Assembly (NCBI GenBank): GCA_951217055.1
Contig: OX578276.1
Location: 120,040,979-120,104,978 of the forward strand
Reading direction: 5' to 3'
Length of the DNA: 64,000 nt
DNA from: Gerris lacustris
Taxonomy: Eukaryota > Arthropoda > Insecta > Hemiptera > Gerridae
Shown here: piece after piece, positions 20,590 through 33,010 of the stretch
Layout: every line of letters starts with the position of its first letter
Position numbering within the stretch: position 1 is the first letter of the stretch
Program-made: the position numbers and the translations under genes
The notes under the pieces: generated by a model
Told to the model about the DNA's origin: nothing
The model's database searches: none
The model's input: the letters and a program-made list of their open reading frames with translations, nothing else

Positions 20590-20930
20590 TTTTAGAAATT
20601 CCACACATATACATTTTTTAAGATGGCGTCCAATATGGTGGACGACTAATTATAAAGATTTTAGTCAGCATGACATTTTATACATCAATTTAAAGGTCTT
20701 GAATAGAAGGAAAAAGATATCTAACTATTAAAAATTATCACTCAATATTTTATAATAGATGGCGGACGACTAAAAATAAGGTTTTAATCAGCATGGCTTT
20801 ATAAAACGTTTTGAAGGTCTTCAAGAGTATAGGGAAAGAGAGAATGTAACTATTATTACAAAATGTTATTTTTGCCGGATTTTCGAAAACGAATATGGCC
20901 GAAATGAGGGTGTTAAAATTAAATTTTAAA
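20590..20930 (+). repeat. Second locus of the 133-bp repeat family
   Basis: AAGATGGCGTCCAATATGG at about 20,621 and ATGGCGGACGACTAAAA at about 20,759 are the family's core word at roughly unit spacing, with the TTTTAGTCAGCATGACAT-like line between. The end word GAAATGAGGGTGTTAAAATT near 20,900 matches about 2582. Only about two and a half degenerate units remain. Confidence 0.75.
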
Positions 20931-21020
20931 AGAAATAAAAAATATATTGCATGTTGCATATAATTTTAAAACTCTTGGTGAGTAAAGAGAGAAAGTATAC
21001 ATTATACATATTATGACATC

Positions 21021-21080
21021 ATTGTCATAATATGTCAATCATTGTCATAATATGTCAATCATTGTCATAATATTGTCATA
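21021..21080 (+). repeat. Tandem repeat, 20-bp unit, 3 copies
   Basis: ATTGTCATAATATGTCAATC at 21,021 and 21,041, with a partial third copy at 21,061. Confidence 0.9.
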
Positions 21081-21235
21081 TTGCCAAATGGCTGCCACAA
21101 ATGAGTGAAAGCACAAAAAGTGTTGCGTATGCCCAGTGCATTCTATAAATTCGTGAGTTCGGAAAGCAATATTATTTATTTAAGTATTTGTATACTTCAA
21201 TTTCTAGACCCTAACCCAAAAAAGTCAGCCTATCA

Positions 21236-21550
21236 AAGTCTGCTTTTTTTAGTCCTTAACCTCATTTCACTCCTACTTGCATGAGCAAAACAACTCATTG
21301 ATTTTTATTGCTATAAACTCGTTTCTGTATGATGATAGCCTGACTATTTTGGGATGGGTCTGGAACATTTTTCTTTTCTTCTGAGTTCTTTCCTTCTTAT
21401 TACCTACGTAACTCCTAGTGCACATGATACTGATGCTTTATACCCCATTCAGAAACTGACCAAGTGTTTAGCAATAAAAGTAAATGAGTATAGTCTTGCT
21501 CATGAAAGAAGGAGTGAAGTGAGGTTAGAGACTAAAGAAAGAGCAGACTT
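21236..21550. mobile_element. MITE with inverted ends of about 80 bp
   Basis: The left arm 21,236-21,314 reads AAGTCTGC, then TAACCTCATTTCACTCCT, then CATGAGCAA, then TTTTATTGCTA. It matches the reverse complement of 21,471-21,550. A 69-codon ORF at 21,354-21,563 with a hydrophobic start lies across the loop and right arm and is a product of the repeat, not a secreted-protein gene. Confidence 0.75.
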
Positions 21551-22552
<1,002 letters not shown>

Positions 22553-23870
22553 CACTTACTCAGCCTAAACCTTGATACTGTGTCTGCGACTTAATTAGTT
22601 TTATGTTTACACTTATCAGTAATACCAACCCAACTTTACAACCATCTAAACTAATATTTATTTTAGTTTCAGAAATGTAGCAGTTTTATTTGAATTTTAA
22701 ATATACGTAGTCATTAAAGATTCCCTTTTACTATGTGTAAATAGACAGTTAAGGTATTACTCCCCCCTTCCTTAAGTATAAAATAAAAATGCAAATATAA
22801 TATTTTCACTAAACACACTAAAAGATACATTTGTTACATGTTGTCATATGTTACGACTTAATTAGACAATTATAGTTGTTTTTTTTTACCATTGAGTTAT
22901 TTGAAGGCTTTAATTAATTGAACCCAGACAGTAATTTCGTTTTACTACTCTTAACGAATGTTTGTGAATTAGGGGTATTCGGAGTGTTTGTTAACAGCAA
23001 TAATATTAAGGTAATCTCTTATTATGTAAATGATAACAGGGATATATAGATGTATTTATGTATTAATTTTTATTTTCCAATTTTGAATAAGTAGGATTTG
23101 TATGAAAAGGTGTTTCAAGAATACGAGTTCTACGTAGATACTACATTAGACACTGCATAGAATATAGAGGGGTATCCGTGCTTCCCTACAGGGTATTCTA
23201 TAAATATTTTATTTTTATGAATTACGTCTTATAGTAGTTATAAAATAGTATTATCAATTATCCCTAAATTGTTGTATTACATCAATGTCGTCATATATAA
23301 TCAAGTTATCAAGCATATATCATATATCATACATTTGTATATACAACTCCTAGGCTGTATTTTGATTTTACCTTTTCATTAACTATTTTTTGTGATTAAT
23401 TTAACTATTTTTTGTGATTAAATTAATTTTTTTTTGTGTCATCAAGTCAAAGTCAATTTATTCAATAAATGTCATACTTTTATTCAGATACTTATCGAAT
23501 AAAATTGTTTCTGCATATTTTCTTTTTAATTATTATTTCTTGCATTCCTATATAAATAAACGAGTATATAGTTTTTTACCTTAATCAATGACAGCTTGTC
23601 AAATACCCTTCACATTCAAATATTTGAATGACATTATCGGTTTATTAATCTATTTTATTTTATTTTTTTTTTAATAAAAAGTTGTTTTAATTAATATTTA
23701 ATTTTTTTTATCCATATATTCGATTTAGTTTAAATTTTATACAGGTAATCCAAAAAGAATTCCCCGGTTTAAAAGAGAAGGTTAATTTTAAATTAAGTTA
23801 ACTGTTACTGATCCAGAAATACAATTTTACATAAGAGTATTGACTCAGAGAGAGAATTATCTGATATTAT
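22553..23870. other. AT-rich spacer, no gene seen
   Basis: AT-rich with short local duplications such as TTAACTATTTTTTGTGATTA near 23,385. No supportable gene. Confidence 0.5.
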
Positions 23871-24421
23871 TCAGATGCAGTGCCGGATCTAAGGGGGGGC
23901 TGCGGGGGGCAAGCGCCCCAGGCGGCACGCCCGGGGGGCGGCAAAACGAGGTGGAAAAATAAAATGATAAATAAAGGAAAAATAATAAAAATTTCACGAA
24001 AAAAAAAAATAAAAATAAAAAAATAGGTGAAATGTAATGTTTTTAATTATATGTAATATAATTACAGTTATCTAGTCCAATCTGATATACCCACCCTTAT
24101 TAACTTTGTTTACCCTTTTTTTCTTTACAGTTGATGTGAAAGAAACTTAAGCATCTTGAAGTTTTCAAAAAAAAATTTAAGAAGTTCGATGTGTCAAAAA
24201 AGACTCAAACTGTTAACGTAAATAATAATACTATTAATACTTTTTGGAGTCCATTTACGGGTCAAATTTGTCAAAATTGTGTACCAATTTTTTTTTTTTT
24301 TTTTCACCCATCCAAATTCTAAACCAAAATTTGTCTATATTATCATAATCCAATAATGCGCAGATTTCTTTGAAAATTCGCTCATTAAGTCATGGTGCTG
24401 ACTGGTCTTTTTTATATGAAT

Positions 24422-24748
24422 TATCTCGCTTCCTATGGCCCGGAGACAATAAGGGAAACTTCGGAGCGCATTATTATCCAAACGGTTCGTTGTATGTAAA
24501 AAATGAACATATTGTTTCGAGTGTGAAATTTCTCAATGGTCTCCGAGTCAGAAGAAGCGAGATATTCACAAAATCACGTAAAAAGTCGTGCAAAAACAAT
24601 CACAATGCAAGTTATAGTAGAACTAGGTTTTTGCTAAACCGTTCTTTGTACGTAAAAAATGAATGAGACCATTTTTGTGGGAAATTTAGTTGTTTTGCTT
24701 TTTAATAATAATTTTAATTTGTCTCCGAGCCATAGGAAGCGAGATATT
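24422..24748. repeat. Inverted repeat pair inside the hAT-like element
   Basis: TATCTCGCTTCCTATGGCCC...GGAGAC (24,422-24,447) matches the reverse complement of GTCTCCGAGCCATAGGAAGC...GATA (24,720-24,746). The enclosed DNA holds two copies of a TTGTANGTAAAAAATGAA line (about 24,490 and 24,645). Together they look like a small nested MITE. Confidence 0.6.
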
Positions 24749-24767
24749 CGTAAAAATACGTTCAATT

Positions 24768-25278
24768 GATATGGCACATCCCTTCCTCGCATCCTATTAC
24801 GTACTTTATCGATTTTATGCATTTAAAGCCATTATTGTCTATTTTGTTTCATTGTCTACCCGTTTTTAATCTGCCAAAATTGTTTGGATTTTTACCCAAA
24901 TTAAAGTATCAATTTAGCAAAAATTAAAGAACATTAAAAGTTTCATACAAATCGGAAAAGTACTTTTAAAACTGTAGGTTTAAATAAATGTATGTTTGTG
25001 CGCATGTGGAAGAGAAACAAGTAGGCGCGAAAGGTTGAAACTTATATGGGACCAACAATAGGCTAATCATGACCTACCATTCAAACTTCATTAAAATCTG
25101 ACGAGTAGTTTTTAAGATATGTTGGTTCGCAAAAAAAGTAACAGACAGACATGGACCCAAAAGTGTTCCCTGATGTCTGAATCTGTCTTGGAATTTTTGA
25201 AATCGGAGACCTAAAAATTTGTCGTTCTTCAGAACGATCACATAGCTTCAGTTACCTTCGGTGAGGTTGGAAGCAAAA
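24768..25278 (+). repeat. Dispersed repeat family A, near full-length copy
   Basis: It starts ATATGGCACATCCCTTCCTC. It continues through AATGTATGTTTGTGCGCATG, GGGACCAACAATAGGCTAAT, TTTTAAGATATGTTGGTTCG, a short CAGACAGACA run, TTCCCTGATGTCTGAA and TTCGTTCTTCAGAACGATCA. It ends in the terminal hairpin followed by CAAAAAA. It is one of the better copies for reading the consensus. Confidence 0.8.
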
Positions 25279-25671
25279 AAATATCAATAAATAAACAGTA
25301 ATTTATTGCCAATATTAACAAATTAATATATTACATGATATGTAATACAATAATAAAACGTAAACATTTTACATTAACTAATTTAAATAAGTTATTACAT
25401 CTATTTGAAGACCAACAAATCAAAACAAACCTATATTATTATTGGAATAGATATGGTTGCCTTAACTATGGAGCAATAGTCAAGTTGATATTAAAATTGC
25501 TAACTGGGATTCCCACTTACATTTTTATGTGGGATGCAAATATAAACTATTTTTTTGTTTGTTTATTTGCATTTTTAATGGATGTTTGTTTATATGCTTA
25601 GTTGAGAGTGTATCTACTTGATTCAGTTGCTATATAGGAAGTTGTGAAGGTATTTCATAATGAAACTGGAA

Positions 25672-26175
25672 GAATTAATAGCATAGTGTAGTGTTACAGG
25701 TAAAAAATATTTTTTTTAAGTCTAAAACCCGATTTAGATACATAGTAAATGTTTCAAAAATTAGATAATAAATATTTCAAAAATTCTGCAGAAATAATTT
25801 TAAACAAACTTTAAGTTGCTGTTTTAGCTGAAAAAGCTCTAAAAAAAGGTTCCCCAAAACGCCTAAAATTCACCATTTTGAACCTAATTTTCTAAAATTA
25901 TCCGAGGGAGGCCCCCCGAACTACCCCCCTTTGGGCAGGAGGGTAACCCCTCTTAATGGATCTAGAATAATTAATAGCATAGTATAGTGTTACAGGTTAA
26001 ATAAAATAGAAATGATCATTATTAATTGGTATTTTAAACGGAATATAGAATAGGTACTAGGTACTGTAGTTTTAGCTGAAAAAAGCTCTAAAAAAAAGGT
26101 TCTTCAAAACGCTTAAAATTCACCATTTTTGCATCTAATTTTATAAAATTTGCCTCCCCCGGACCCCCCTTTGGA
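25672..26175 (+). repeat. Tandem duplication of about 290 bp inside the hAT-like element
   Basis: AATTAATAGCATAGT occurs at about 25,673 and 25,968. GTTTTAGCTGAAAAA occurs at about 25,820 and 26,070. AAAATTCACCATTTTG follows at about 25,865 and 26,116. The right half of the element is therefore a two-copy tandem repeat. Confidence 0.75.
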
Positions 26176-26301
26176 TTTGAGGCTAAACCACCCAAGTCCC
26201 CCCCCCAAATTCTACTGCTAGATCTGCCCATGTGTGGCAAGGGCGGCAAAATCTGCTTTTGCCCCCCCTAAGAAAAAACCTAGATCCGGCACTGTCAGAT
26301 G

Positions 26302-26938
26302 GTCAAAGGTCCAAGTTAGTAAAAAGAAAAAATATATATTTATATACATATCTAAAATGGGTTATTTTGTGGCTTTTTCCCCATATTTTGCTCATTTATT
26401 TTAACCCTACTTAATAACTAATCGATTATACCCTAAATGCAAGTTATATATTATATGTAGTTTATGTAAGTTCTGTATCTCATGCACGCTAACTCCCCTT
26501 TATAATAGTATGTTGTTACGAGGGCAATTAATTACTTAAGCACCCCCTATATCCCTTTGGCTTAATAGCTAGTTATTTAGACAAAGGAACTTATACAGAA
26601 GGAGACAGACTTCGCTGGTTGAAAACAGACTCCGCTAATTCATATGAAAATTTTGTATTTTTTACTTTCTCATATAAAGAGAAAGTATTGGGATCTCGAT
26701 TTTGAGATTTCTATTTATCATTTTAAATACTTAAATTGATTTACTTTTATAGAAAATAAGTAAGATGATTATTGCAATAATCTGTTCGAGAAAAAAAAAG
26801 AAAATACGTTTATTCACCAAATGCCATTTTAATTTACAAAACTGCTCGAGCCAGTTTTGTAAATTAAAATATTGTTCCATGTTTGAACAATAGATAAAGG
26901 TCAGCAACGTCTTCAGTTTGAACTTAAGTGCAATTGAT
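26302..26938. repeat. Spacer with a family B head fragment at about 26,660-26,735
   Basis: TACTTTCTCATATAAAGAGAAAGT, read as the two arms ACTTTCTC and GAGAAAGT, followed by ATTGGGATCTCGATTTTGAG, is the palindromic head of family B. It is cut off after about 75 bp. A fragment of the 29,968 MITE family (TAGTTATTTAGACAAAGG) lies near 26,570. Confidence 0.6.
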
Positions 26939-26946
26939 AAGCAGAC

Positions 26947-27850
26947 CAGTGCCGGATTTACCACTAGGCCGACTAGGCCACGGGCTTAAGGGGGGCCGCA
27001 GATATGGTCATTACATTGATATGGCTTGCCGCTCAGCGCCTTTGACACAGTATATTCTAAGGAATATTTCTTGAATTTGAGTATGATCCTGAATACTGTT
27101 AGTTATTAGATGAAATATCAAGTTAATTTTAGCTTGTCACTTGATAGGTTAGCAATTCAATTATTACCTACTCCAAATAAAAGTGATCAGCTGTCACCTA
27201 CCAAGTGACAAGCTAACATCAACTTGATTTTTGGTCTACTAACTAATCTTGTACTCATGATCATGAAAATCACATAGTCCACCAAAATGGCCGGGACATG
27301 GCCGCTATTCATCTGTTTTTTTTTTTTTTTTTTTTTTTGTTTTTTTTGTTTTTTTTTTCATATGCCTATTGCCAAGCTGACGAACTTATATCCCGCATAC
27401 GAACTTATGGGACCAACAACCACATATTTTTTACAGGCACAAAATATTACTTTTTGTCAGTCAAAGACTCTTTTGCATACCATCTCCTGAACTATACATT
27501 TTATACTTATAAGTTTTTAAAAAAGGTTCTACAAATAAATAAAAATCCAATCAACAGTGTGAGTTTTATCGGCTTATTATTAAAACCTAACCAAATAATA
27601 TTATGTAGTACGTAAAACCAAATTAAAAAGTATTTCAAGAGTTAAAAAAATCTTTATCCAATTTATTATAATTAAACTTTTTTGAGATTAGTTAAGTTAG
27701 GCCTACGAATATTAACTTACCATAACGGTTTTGTCAAATTTTCAAAGATAGAACTTCTATAGTTCATAAAAACTAGGTGCAAAAAAACAATGTGGGGGCC
27801 GCTATAGTAAAATATGGCCTAGGGCCACAAAAAACCTAAATCCGGCACTG
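26947..27850. mobile_element. hAT-like non-autonomous element, 904 bp, perfect 8-bp TSD
   Basis: The inverted ends are CAGTGCCGGATTTA. They are flanked by AAGCAGAC on both sides (26,939-26,946 and 27,851-27,858), an exact 8-bp duplication as in hAT. The ends match those of 23,878-26,294, so the same transposase probably recognises both. The body has a further inverted repeat (TTAGCTTGTCACTTG near 27,129, and in reverse near 27,203) and a long T-rich run at 27,315-27,358. ORFs overlapping the T-run are artefacts. Confidence 0.9.
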
Positions 27851-27858
27851 AAGCAGAC

Positions 27859-28606
27859 TAAGAGACTTGCTGCACACTAATGACAGTATGGATTAATTCT
27901 CCATAAATTCAAAGCCTTTGATGATGATTTAGAAGTGAAGAAAAGGAATTATGTGATAATAATAATAAAATGTACAAAATGGTTACGCATACTAATAATT
28001 ATATTTATTTTATAAAATAAATAACAATAAAATGCCGAAAAATGTTGTATTAAATACATATTATAAACTTTGTGTACAAAAATCAAGTACATTGTACAAT
28101 ATTTAATAAAGGTACCACGAAAATGTATCACAATATTCTGGCTTTGTTTTTAAATGACTAGCATAAGATAAAAAATTACAATAAAAAGTTTAAAAGTTTG
28201 ATATGGAATTCATTATAAATAATTTGTTCGTTCAATCTGTTTTTCTTTTATCCATTATAATAACATTTTAAATATTTAATGTATATCTTCTACGTATTTT
28301 TATGTAATTATAAAACAGCTGCATGAAAATTTAATCAATCAGTATTTATTCTTATATTTATATTTATCATTTTGCTGCTCCTAATTGAAAAAATATTTAA
28401 AAATTAAAGCAAGGTTTCTGTCTAACACTACTGCAATGTACACTGCGTTTATCACTTCGGCATACGCCCAGCAATTTTTTTTATAAATCTATGGCATATC
28501 CCATCATATAATAGTATTCAAATTTTATTCTTTTATATATTTAAAAATTTATTATTTATCATTAAGTAAAAATTCTACGCAAATAACAAATATACATTTT
28601 AATGAT
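27859..28606. other. AT-rich spacer, no gene seen
   Basis: No supportable gene or repeat. Confidence 0.45.
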
Positions 28607-28835
28607 TCAAATTTTTATGTTTTATGTAGTATTCATACAACGGAAAGATTAAATCGAATTATAATTATCATTAGTCATTAACTACGGGAGGCATACAGAG
28701 AAAAATAGACCCCCGCACCAGGACTTGAACCACGGGCCTCCTATTAATTCGTTACAGGCGCTCTTACCAACTGAGCTATACGGGAGAATGATTTTTTTCA
28801 AATTCCCCAAATCCAAGCTTTCCAAAAGAAAAAAG
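28607..28835 (-). mobile_element. tRNA-derived SINE-like element, copy 2
   Basis: On the minus strand the core has CTCCCGT pairing with GCGGGGG as acceptor stem, TAGCTCAGTTGGTAAGAGC as A box, and GGTTCAAGTCC as B box. The same 3' tail follows as in the other copies. The sequence 5' of the core (AAAGCTTGGATTTGGGG, AAAATCATTCTCC) is also shared with copy 3. The fifth acceptor pair is C:G here and A:T in copy 1. Confidence 0.8.
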
Positions 28836-29967
28836 AAAAAAATAAAAAAAATAAAACAATAAACATTTTAATATGTTTATTATAATAATAAACCTCATTA
28901 TTTGGATAATAATGAAAAAATATTAGGTATTAAAACCAGGGTTTGTTGCACTAGTAGAATCTTTAAATAATTCTTAGCCATAATAGTTATAATAATAAGT
29001 GTTTGCATAAAACACTACTTTTTTCTTGCATGTAGTATATAGGATGTTGATAAATCAAAAAATATGTAGCCACCCGAGCTGCACTGACAGCGTCTAGTGG
29101 TAAATATAATACGCCCTGGGATAATGGGTTTCCAGAAGAAACCAACAGTAATAGGCTGCGCAATGCAGTCGTTACCAACAAACGAACAAAATAGCTAATG
29201 CGGGGGGGGGATGTAAACGAAATGCGTGAAAGACAGGGTTAAAAGAAACTTTGCTTGATCGTTATTACCTAACGACGTTTTGGAAGCCATTCCATTTCCT
29301 ATTATCAGGGTTAAAACATATTATCGAACATCCGCCGCAAACAATCCCAAATGACTATTATAAAAGGACTCGAAAATATGAAAATTTCAAATCTCGGGCC
29401 ATAAGCTGAACTATTTGAAGCTAATATAGTGAAATTAGAAATTAGGACTTGAGTATATATTGCGTAAGTTATAAAGAACCCTCTAAAAAGACATTAGCAT
29501 AGAGAACATGTTTACTTAAAGAAAGACAAATATACAGAAGTTAAATGCCAAGTTGAATAAGTATTCATAAATTATGTTTTGAGTTATGGAAAATTCCATT
29601 AGTATTGCAGACATATTTTGCAAACAATAAGCCTAACGCCTCGTTTTAAATAAATATTTTGAATTCATTATATAAATAGATTTATGAGATTAAAATACAA
29701 AAGTTTCCACTAGCAGTTTTTATATTTCTTAATGAATTTTATGACTGAGTATTCAAGGTAGAATTTATTTAGACCATAAAAATAAAAATACTACGACAAA
29801 TGTAATCTTAATATGTAACTTTAATTTATAAATTACCATTGCTTTTTATAACCCTAGTAAAACTTTATAAACTGGTTGATCATGGAATTTGATGAAAGCT
29901 TATTATTTTAATTAGTGTTTATATTTTATTTATAACGTAATCATTATAATAAACACGATTATAATTT
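28836..29967. other. Spacer, no gene seen
   Basis: A stretch of mixed composition at about 29,060-29,300 contains a 64-codon minus ORF without a recognisable domain and a G10 run near 29,201. The rest is AT-rich. Confidence 0.45.
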
Positions 29968-30131
29968 GGCACTTCTTTAGATTGTTACTCCTCTTATAAA
30001 AACAGAAGTGTGATATTCCTTTGTCCCAATGCATATTGGACTAAACATATCTTTTTCTTAATAGTTATTTAGTTTAAGTAATTTATATTCCAAAAAAAAA
30101 CAAAGGGGAGTAACAATCTAAAGAAATACCT
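29968..30131. mobile_element. MITE with CTTCTTTAGATTGTTACTCC ends, about 160 bp
   Basis: The left end ACTTCTTTAGATTGTTACTCC is mirrored by GGAGTAACAATCTAAAGAAAT at the right; I cite both as 20-base words with one terminal base. The same family is present at 16,756-16,952, and a fragment lies near 26,570. No coding capacity. Confidence 0.8.
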
Positions 30132-31094
30132 ATAGTTTAACACAATCTACTTTTACAAAAAACAGAAATTAAATTATTAACTTATCTAAGCTACGTAAGC
30201 AAATTTAAGTTTCTATCATAAAAATTACATTTTTCACATTAAAAGTATGATGTGGAAGCCGTCAGATGTTAGTGTTATTTTCAAATTTTAAGAACGCTAC
30301 CTACCATCATAAAAGGAAGACTATTAAAAAATTACTATTAGTTAAATTAACGTCTGATTGCGATATTTACAGTAGGTACTATAAGTTGAAAGTACTAAAA
30401 CTATTACGTAAAAATGAAATATTCTCCAGTTAAAGTTAACTATGTAAATCTGTAGCTTCCTCATTTACCGGATAAATGGTAAGTTGCAGTAGTTTCGTGT
30501 AGATAATTCGAATTAACATACATATATACTATAATTTAGGAAATGGCAAGAAAAGTACTAAGAATTATTTCACCTTAATCAATCTACTGGCCACCTTTAT
30601 CACTTTTTTCAGTAAATACAAGACACGCCATCATTCCGTTAGCAGCTACTGCCATTGCCACGTTTTCATAAAAACAAAACCTTTTCTTGTTTACAATGAA
30701 TCCAGTCCGGTTATACACTTGAAATATTGCATAAATAATACATATTTAAAACAATAATAACAATACATTTCATAAAGTCATTTCAAACTATTAATAATTT
30801 TATAAAATTAATAACAAAAACTCTGTTCATAACAAATATAAATATAATTAAAATGAGCAATCTTGATTTGATTCGTCAAAATTTTAGGTAAAGAGCTGAG
30901 TATAAACATTAGGTATACAATTTATCACATTTATGGTAACAATAATTTCAAACAGGTAGGTAAATCTCCTTAAATTTTAATATAAAGATAATTAATATTT
31001 GTATAAGAATTTTAACCAATAAAATGCATTGAGTAGTCAAAATTTAAAAAAAATATAAATTTGAAAGAACATTTAATTCACAACCTATTTTCGT
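30132..31094. other. AT-rich spacer, no gene seen
   Basis: No supportable gene or repeat. Confidence 0.45.
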
Positions 31095-31400
31095 AAAAGA
31101 GAATTCTTTTGACTTTCTCATATTATAGTTATGTATAGAGTTAAAGTATTTTGATGGCGTAAATTCGATTTTGATACATTTACATATTTTATGGCCCCCT
31201 GCCCTGAGTTCAAATAAGTGGTTTTTAAAAAATCGTGTGTTTGTCTTTTGTTGTCTGTCATCAGTGCAGACGAGTGGAGCCTTAAACTAATGAGCCAATT
31301 TCGATTAAATTTGGCATATATGATCAGAAAAATTAGATCTCCGAAAACGTTAACAAAAAAGATAAAAATAAAAAACGTTTAAAAAAAAATAAAACCTCCT
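31095..31400 (+). repeat. Dispersed repeat family B, degenerate 5' part
   Basis: TGACTTTCTCATATTATAG begins a degenerate head. Next come AAATTCGATTTTGATACATT, AGTGGTTTTTAAAAAATC, CAGTGCAGACGAGTGGAGCC and CCAATTTCGATTAAATTTGG, the same order as at 51,594. Confidence 0.7.
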
Positions 31401-32149
31401 GTGATCAAACTTATTAAAACACATATAAAACAGGAAAATACGCAGATTACGTAAATAAACAAAATAATAATTTACTCTGCAATATTACTATGTTTCTTTA
31501 TCATAAAATAAAATTAAACCTAAAGATTATTTTAGACAGATATCACATTTCATTTATAAAAATTAAAGTTATAAGACGCAAAATACATAAATTTGTACTC
31601 ATTATACAAATTAATTTGATAAAAAATGACTTTAAAGTTTGTGAAAGACTTTATTTCATTTGTTATAAAAAAAATCCGCTTAAGAAAAAAGAAGCTTAGA
31701 GGCAAAGCGAAGAGATTATTTCTTTTCTATTAAAAAATGTACGTGTTTTTTAACAGAAACCGTTAAAACTTTCTTGGGTTTGTTTTTTCTCTGTTTTCCG
31801 TCTATTTCGTGTCTGAAACAAAGTAATATCTATAAATATAATATAATTATTCATTTTATAATATTGTCATAATATAAAAAAAAATAGTTTTAGTGCTTAA
31901 TTAATAATAATATAGTATGTGAAATAAGAATTTAAACAAATATTTTGTACGTGATAATATACAGCTTTTCTTGCGGTTTCAGGCATACCTGAATACATTT
32001 TGAATTTGTTTAGCCTTGTGTTTTTCCGTCCGCATATCTTGTGAACGATAAATTATAAATGAATCAACTGATTGATATTAGGTAGGCAGTATTCATTTTT
32101 ATTGAAGTTTTTCTTTTGTGGACTTGAGAATTTTTTATATAAGTACTTG
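31401..32149. other. AT-rich spacer, no gene seen
   Basis: A 69-codon Lys/Ile-rich ORF at 31,490-31,699 has no recognisable domain. GAGGCAAAGCGAAGAG near 31,700 resembles the GAGGCGAAGCCGAGG word found elsewhere. Confidence 0.4.
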
Positions 32150-32300
32150 GTTGTTTTTTGGAATGAAAGTCCTTTATTATATTTTATTCAAACAAGCTTT
32201 CGTCCAGGGAACCTGGACTTCTTCAGGTTTTGGAAATACTGTAAATTTAGAGAAACAAATGGTCAAAATGAAAACGAATTTTGGAAATGAAAGTCTTACC
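32150..32300 (-). mobile_element. Penelope-like remnant with a hammerhead-like motif
   Basis: On the minus strand, 32,226-32,198 reads CTGAAGA, one extra A, the 7-bp hairpin GTCCAGG/CCTGGAC with a 3-nt loop, then GAAA. The layout CUGANGA - stem II - GAAA is the hammerhead ribozyme core apart from the extra base. Direct repeats of TTTTGGAATGAAAGTC lie on either side (about 32,157 and 32,279), which suits a terminal direct repeat of a Penelope-like element or a retrozyme. The family assignment is inference. Three short ORFs across it are incidental. Confidence 0.45.
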
Positions 32301-32780
32301 AAGTTAATTTTGATTGTTTTTATGTTTTTTTTTTTTTTGTTTTTGTTTTTTTTGAAAAGAATTAATTTTATTTTTTTAACTGACATACATAATCAAAAAT
32401 TTTGAATTATATATTTTTATCATTTTTATTGTTATACTTATTAGAGACTTTTCAAAACCACGATTTTTACATTATGTAGTATAAGTACAAGTAGTGTTTA
32501 GGGGAACAGCATAGGTGTGTAGTTGGTCATAGTATTCTGCTAAATATGGTGAGAATAAATCATAATATCAAATATAAAAAAAAATGCTCACTGATATACG
32601 ACTTATCAAATAGAAGAGTTAAATAGCTGAACTTTCATCCTTCTAAAAATCTTATTTGCTAATAGGGACGTTCAAGAAATAGGAAGTTAATTTAAAAAAT
32701 GTGTTAAAAATAGCACTTACACAACGTTATCACTAAGAATTATTAAAAGCCACTATAGGTTGCGTCCTCTCTTATCAAAC
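32301..32780. other. AT-rich spacer, no gene seen
   Basis: T-rich runs near 32,327-32,350. No gene seen. Confidence 0.45.
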
Positions 32781-33010
32781 TACGTTCTTGTGAACTGCGT
32801 ATTATATGCGACTTAGCAGTTCTATTGATTTTTCTTAGGGCGAAACCACACAAACACACAAAATATATTAGATAAGTTAGATAAGTTTCCCTAGATTACA
32901 ATTAATAGTAATCTAGAAGAAAACTTTTTTAAGATACTTCGTGTGGTGTCACCCTAAGAACAATCAATAGGATGCTAAGTCGCTTGTAATACGTAGTTCA
33001 CAAGAACGTA
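32781..33010. mobile_element. Fully palindromic MITE, 230 bp
   Basis: Left arm TACGTTCTTGTGAACTGCGT onward matches the reverse complement of 32,935-33,010 over about 75 bp. The centre is also inverted (CTAGATTAC...GTAATCTAG). TA is present at both extreme ends, consistent with a TA target duplication, but a TA internal to the ends cannot be excluded. Confidence 0.85.

Larger units (their letters stand above)
23878..26294. mobile_element. hAT-like non-autonomous element, 2.4 kb
   Basis: The inverted ends are CAGTGCCGGATCTA (23,878 and, reversed, 26,294). They are flanked by the direct repeat TCAGATG (23,871-23,877; 26,295-26,301), 7 bp identical where hAT elements normally make 8. GC-rich subterminal sequence follows at both ends (GCCCC/GGGGC runs), as in many insect hAT elements. 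The interior holds no transposase. It contains a family A copy, a 26-bp inverted repeat pair and a tandem duplication, so other elements have inserted into it. An ORF at 25,335-25,601 (88 aa) has no recognisable domain. Confidence 0.75.

Noticed and set aside
24001..24030. Poly-A-like run as a retroposon tail
   Set aside because: The A-rich stretch lies inside the hAT-like element and has no target duplication or retroposon body next to it.
25335..25601. hAT transposase remnant inside the 2.4-kb element
   Set aside because: The 88-residue frame shows none of the expected hAT motifs (BED finger, RNase-H-like core, C-terminal dimerisation region).
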